A DNA stretch of 15,826 nucleotides, taken from Methanobacteriota archaeon. Lineage in GTDB: Archaea; Thermoplasmatota; Thermoplasmata; RBG-16-68-12. The notes below the pieces were generated by a model. The model saw nothing but the letters and a program-made list of their open reading frames with translations. It did no database searches and was not told the DNA's origin. The stretch lies in assembly GCA_005879065.1 (NCBI GenBank), contig VBLU01000068.1:1-15826 (forward strand), read 5' to 3'. The translations under genes and the position numbers were made by a program. Of this stretch, positions 13,797 to 15,826 are shown in pieces; position 1 is the first letter of the stretch, and every line of letters starts with the position of its first letter.

Positions 13797-14659
13797 CCGA
13801 ACACGGCACCGCACTTCAGGCAGTCGCTCCAATACTTGCCGACCGGGGCGCCGCACTCGCCGCATTCACCGCCATTGGCGGTCTGGTCCGCCTTCACGAT
13901 CACGAAGGCGTTCTTCGCAATCTTGTCCCATCGTGGCTCGCGGACGATCAGGAACGCATAGTCGTCGGCCCAGGTCTCGAGCTCCAGGAAAGCGAGTTTC
14001 TTCGGGACGAGTAGTTCGTTCACGGACTTCAACAGATCGCGCGCGTCCTTGAAACGTACGACCTTCTCCTGGTCGCCCAAGACGAGCTTCGCTTTCCTCA
14101 GGCTCAATTCCTTGTCCAGCCACGTCAGATCCTTCAACTGCATGCTCAGCTTGAACGAGCTCAGACGCAAGTTCACGTCGGCGAGGAGGGTGTCCGGTTC
14201 GAAGACTTCCGGAACATGGAAGCCGAGCCAGTCGGCGAGTACGCGGGTGACGGCTCGATGCGGCGTGGATCGGAAATCCGCGAGGAATGCGGCCTCGCCG
14301 CCGGGGTAGGAGGCCACGCGTTTCGCGAACACGGTCCGGGTCTGGGGAACGGTCAGGCCGGTCTCCACGATCGCGGCATGGGCCTCGTTCACCGCCGCTT
14401 CGACCTCGCCCGGCTGCGGCGGACGCGGAGGTGCTTTCGGCTCGGGCTTCTGGGCCTCGGGCTTCTTGGTCTCCGCCTTCTTTGCTTCCGCCTTCTTGAC
14501 CTCAGGTTCCGCCGGCTTGACCTTTTCCTCACGCGCGGCGGGCGTCGCTTTCTTTTCTTCCTTCTCGTTTTTCTCGTCTGTCTTCTCTTCTTTCCCCTTC
14601 TCGGGCTTCTCCTTCTTCCAGAACCTGAGGGGCATCGCGCGCATACCTGGGTCGCTCAT
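13793..14659 (-). CDS. K/E-rich protein with conserved domain and C-terminal zinc ribbon
   Basis: The protein has 288 residues. Residues 12-80 are a low-complexity, strongly charged Lys/Glu/Pro/Ala tract that is probably disordered. A folded part of about 170 residues follows (VEAAVNEAHAAIVETGL to DYAFLIVREPRW), and the protein ends in a four-Cys ribbon: C266, C269, C280 and C283, in the pattern CGECGAPVGKYWSDCLKCG. I do not recognise the central domain. The ribbon suggests nucleic-acid or ribosome contact, which is inference. The ATG at 14659 is the longest start. A TATA-like TTATTATG lies 25-30 bases before the ATG of MPLRFWKK (14635), which would make that inner start leaderless and is a real alternative. 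The TAG stop overlaps the TAA of the opposing zinc-ribbon gene, leaving no room for a terminator. Confidence 0.8.
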   Translation of the reverse strand: MSDPGMRAMPLRFWKKEKPEKGKEEKTDEKNEKEEKKATPAAREEKVKPAEPEVKKAEAKKAETKKPEAQKPEPKAPPRPPQPGEVEAAVNEAHAAIVETGLTVPQTRTVFAKRVASYPGGEAAFLADFRSTPHRAVTRVLADWLGFHVPEVFEPDTLLADVNLRLSSFKLSMQLKDLTWLDKELSLRKAKLVLGDQEKVVRFKDARDLLKSVNELLVPKKLAFLELETWADDYAFLIVREPRWDKIAKNAFVIVKADQTANGGECGECGAPVGKYWSDCLKCGAVFG

Positions 14660-14832
14660 AATAAGAGTTGTGCTCTGTTGGTCGCTCGTTGCAATTCGGC
14701 CTTCTACGACGGCCCTAAGTAGTCGGGTCGCCTAACCCGGCCTCCACCGGTGATTGCACGGCTTCCGAACCGCATGTCGTCACGACCAAACGGATCCGAG
14801 ACGCATGGCCTCCCATCTCCGAGGACGAGGTC

Positions 14833-15300
14833 GTGCTGCCGAGCGGCACTCGCAAACGTTGGATCCGCATGCACCTCGGCACGTCTGCTGCGATCCTCGC
14901 GGTGACCAGCGAGAAGGAAATCGTCCTGACGCGAGAGTACCGTCATGGCCTAGGACGGATCGCGCATTCTTTGCCTGGCGGCACCGCGCGCGACAGCGAA
15001 TCCCCGGAGGCATGCGCGCGCCGCGAGTTGTTGGAGGAGACGGGCTACGAAGCCGGACGCCTTCTCGAGATGTTCGCGGGGAACAGTCTCACCGCGTACC
15101 TGGAAGGGACCTTGCACGTGTTCTTCACGCGGGAGTGCCATCCGACGGGCCGCCGCCCCGATCCCGACGAAATTCAGGCGGTCGAACGAATGAGCGTCAC
15201 CCAGGCCCTGGCCAACGCGCGGGCCGGGACGTTCGAGTCCGCGGTGCTCACCCTCGCAATCCTGATGGCGGATGCACGCGGATGGCTCGTCGGTCAATGA
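14833..15300 (+). CDS. Nudix hydrolase (ADP-ribose pyrophosphatase-like)
   Basis: A complete 23-residue Nudix box (GX5EX7REUXEEXGU) runs from G50 to Y72 in GTG-start numbering, with the metal-binding RELLEETGY. VLTREYRHGLG before it and LPGG just ahead are typical of the ADP-ribose/nucleoside-diphosphate-sugar pyrophosphatase branch, which cleaves XDP compounds to XMP. The first legal start in frame is GTG 14833, giving 155 residues. The same frame upstream (about 14779-14832) encodes TTKRIRDAWPPISEDEVV, which looks like the normal N-terminal strand of this family, yet there is no ATG, GTG or TTG between there and the stop at 14716-14718. One extra A in the AAA at 14788-14790 would join it to an ATG at 14774 (MSSRPKRIRDAW). 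The true start is therefore unsure; the function is secure at family level. Confidence 0.85.
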   Translation: MLPSGTRKRWIRMHLGTSAAILAVTSEKEIVLTREYRHGLGRIAHSLPGGTARDSESPEACARRELLEETGYEAGRLLEMFAGNSLTAYLEGTLHVFFTRECHPTGRRPDPDEIQAVERMSVTQALANARAGTFESAVLTLAILMADARGWLVGQ

Positions 15301-15416
15301 CTCGGAGATCGAAAGCCATTCGTCACACGATTGCGCATCTCGACCCAACGCCGGATTCGCGCCGGAGGACATGGCGTTTGGAAAAGGAATTCGATCGTCG
15401 CCTCAGCGCCAAATGA
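15297..15416 (+). CDS. Possible 39-residue basic protein coupled to the Nudix gene
   Basis: The ATG overlaps the Nudix stop as ATGA, a common coupling arrangement. The product (MTRRSKAIRHTIAHLDPTPD, then an arginine-rich stretch ending RRLSAK) is strongly basic. No domain is recognised and no Shine-Dalgarno site is seen. It may be a chance ORF; only conservation would decide. Confidence 0.4.
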   Translation: MTRRSKAIRHTIAHLDPTPDSRRRTWRLEKEFDRRLSAK

Positions 15417-15424
15417 ATGGCGCT
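15405..15424. repeat. Six-base-pair inverted repeat between the 39-residue ORF and tRNA-Leu
   Basis: AGCGCC and GGCGCT flank an eight-base A/T-rich loop containing the TGA of the small ORF. It lies between two convergent transcripts and could help end either one. No U-tract follows on either strand, so a terminator call is weak. Confidence 0.35.
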
Positions 15425-15435
15425 CGAATCGAAGA

Positions 15436-15520
15436 TGCGTGGGGCAGGATTTGAACCTGCGAACCCCTGCGGGACAGCGACCTCAACGCTGCGCCTTTGA
15501 CCAAGCTGGGCCACCCACGC
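15436..15520 (-). tRNA. tRNA-Leu (anticodon GAG)
   Basis: This 85-base cloverleaf has acceptor GCGTGGG paired to CCCACGC, D-loop GGTC, and anticodon stem CAGCG/CGCTG enclosing TTGAGGT (anticodon GAG, reading CUC and CUU). A 14-base variable arm with CCC/GGG pairing marks it as class II leucine tRNA, and the T-arm is GCAGG-TTCAAAT-CCTGC. The discriminator is A and no CCA is encoded. No intron is present. Confidence 0.96.
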
Positions 15521-15545
15521 ACGGGCCGCTTTGATTGCTCGGGTC

Positions 15546-15555
15546 GATATTAAGG
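15546..15555 (-). promoter_or_regulatory. TATA box of tRNA-Leu
   Basis: CCTTAATATC on the minus strand is centred 30 bases upstream of the mature tRNA 5' end, preceded by a purine-rich BRE-like AAAGGAA. This is the normal archaeal tRNA promoter layout. Confidence 0.65.
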
Positions 15556-15610
15556 TTCCTTTGCATTCCGACGCGGGCCGTCCAACCATACGGAGTCGAG
15601 GCCCGCAAAG

Positions 15611-15617
15611 GATATTT
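15611..15617 (+). promoter_or_regulatory. Possible TATA box of the aldehyde dehydrogenase gene
   Basis: GATATTT, preceded by purine-rich CGCAAAG, lies about 41 bases before the GTG start. It would give a leader of about 15 bases that just contains the Shine-Dalgarno GGGAGG (15642-15647). Confidence 0.4.
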
Positions 15618-15654
15618 GGCGCGCACGCCGTGGCACCGGGTGGGAGGATTTCGC

Positions 15655-15826
15655 GTGACCCCGAAGAAAGTTCCCTCGAGGAAGCCATCATCGGAGAAGC
15701 CGAGCGCGCGACGTCGTTCGATCACCGTGATTAATCCCGCGACCGGGCAGCCGCTCGCGCGCCATCCGATCGCGTCCGCGGGGCAGGTCCGTGCCGCCGT
15801 CGAAAAGGCCCGCGTCGCATTCCGCT
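15655..15826 (+). CDS. Aldehyde dehydrogenase, N-terminal part cut by window edge
   Basis: Fifty-seven codons are visible. After a basic 22-residue extension (MTPKKVPSRKPSSEKPSARR) comes VINPATGQPLARHPIASAGQ and then VRAAVEKARVAF. INPATG followed by a helix with V-x-x-A-V-E-x-A-R-x-A-F is the standard N-terminal strand and helix of the NAD(P)-dependent aldehyde dehydrogenase superfamily. Catalytic residues lie outside the window, so the substrate class cannot be judged. GTG at 15655 is supported by GGGAGG seven bases upstream. The basic extension before the INPATG strand is longer than in many members. Confidence 0.82.
   Translation, partial: MTPKKVPSRKPSSEKPSARRRSITVINPATGQPLARHPIASAGQVRAAVEKARVAFR

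Noticed and set aside
14440..14600. Low-complexity CTT/TTC-rich tract as a simple DNA repeat
   Set aside because: On the coding strand it reads as a Lys/Glu/Pro/Ala-rich disordered protein segment rather than a perfect microsatellite.

Overview
The window looks like chromosomal DNA from a GC-rich, uncultured archaeon, most plausibly in the Thermoplasmatota. The evidence is a tRNA-Leu(GAG) gene with no encoded CCA and an archaeal TATA box about 30 bases upstream, several genes whose TATA-like box lies 25-30 bases before the start codon (leaderless style), mixed use of ATG/GTG/TTG starts with some strong Shine-Dalgarno sites, and a very large secreted protease of archaeal style with a C-terminal membrane anchor. 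The phylum is an inference from gene style; no marker gene here proves it.

Layout. Positions 1-4560 are a minus-strand run, read from high to low coordinates: a class II glutamine amidotransferase (4560-3805), a polytopic GT-C type membrane glycosyltransferase (3734-2277), a broken Trm112/YcaR-type zinc-ribbon plus methyltransferase gene (2202-1302), an intact class I SAM methyltransferase (1181-309) and, overlapping it by one base, an isoprenylcysteine-carboxylmethyltransferase-like membrane methyltransferase that runs off the left edge. Parts of this run are clearly lower in GC than the rest and it may be a glycan/lipid-modification cassette of accessory origin. Positions 4657-12246 are one minus-strand gene for a roughly 2500-residue subtilisin-family surface protease. 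It has a signal peptide, two tandem pro-modules, a complete catalytic domain, a C-terminal beta domain, a fibronectin III domain, a Rossmann/ThuA-like domain, two calcium-loop-containing beta domains, a PQQ-type beta-propeller, seven Ig-like repeats and a membrane anchor. Its promoter is flanked by two copies of one 11-bp palindrome, and a UUCG-capped hairpin follows its stop codon.

Positions 12398-15826 hold small housekeeping or accessory genes: a GcvT/YgfZ-like folate-binding protein (minus), a 98-residue double-CxxC zinc-ribbon protein (plus), a K/E-rich protein ending in a zinc ribbon (minus, tail to tail with the previous gene and overlapping its stop), a Nudix hydrolase with a damaged or unusual 5' end (plus), a possible 39-residue coupled ORF, tRNA-Leu(GAG) (minus), and the first 57 codons of an aldehyde dehydrogenase (plus, cut by the right edge).

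No CRISPR array, insertion sequence, rRNA or integrase was seen. No gap without a gene exceeds about 175 bases. The two possible sequence lesions (the methyltransferase at 1623-1628 and the Nudix 5' end near 14788-14790) both lie in homopolymers, so sequencing or assembly error must be excluded before either is read as biology.
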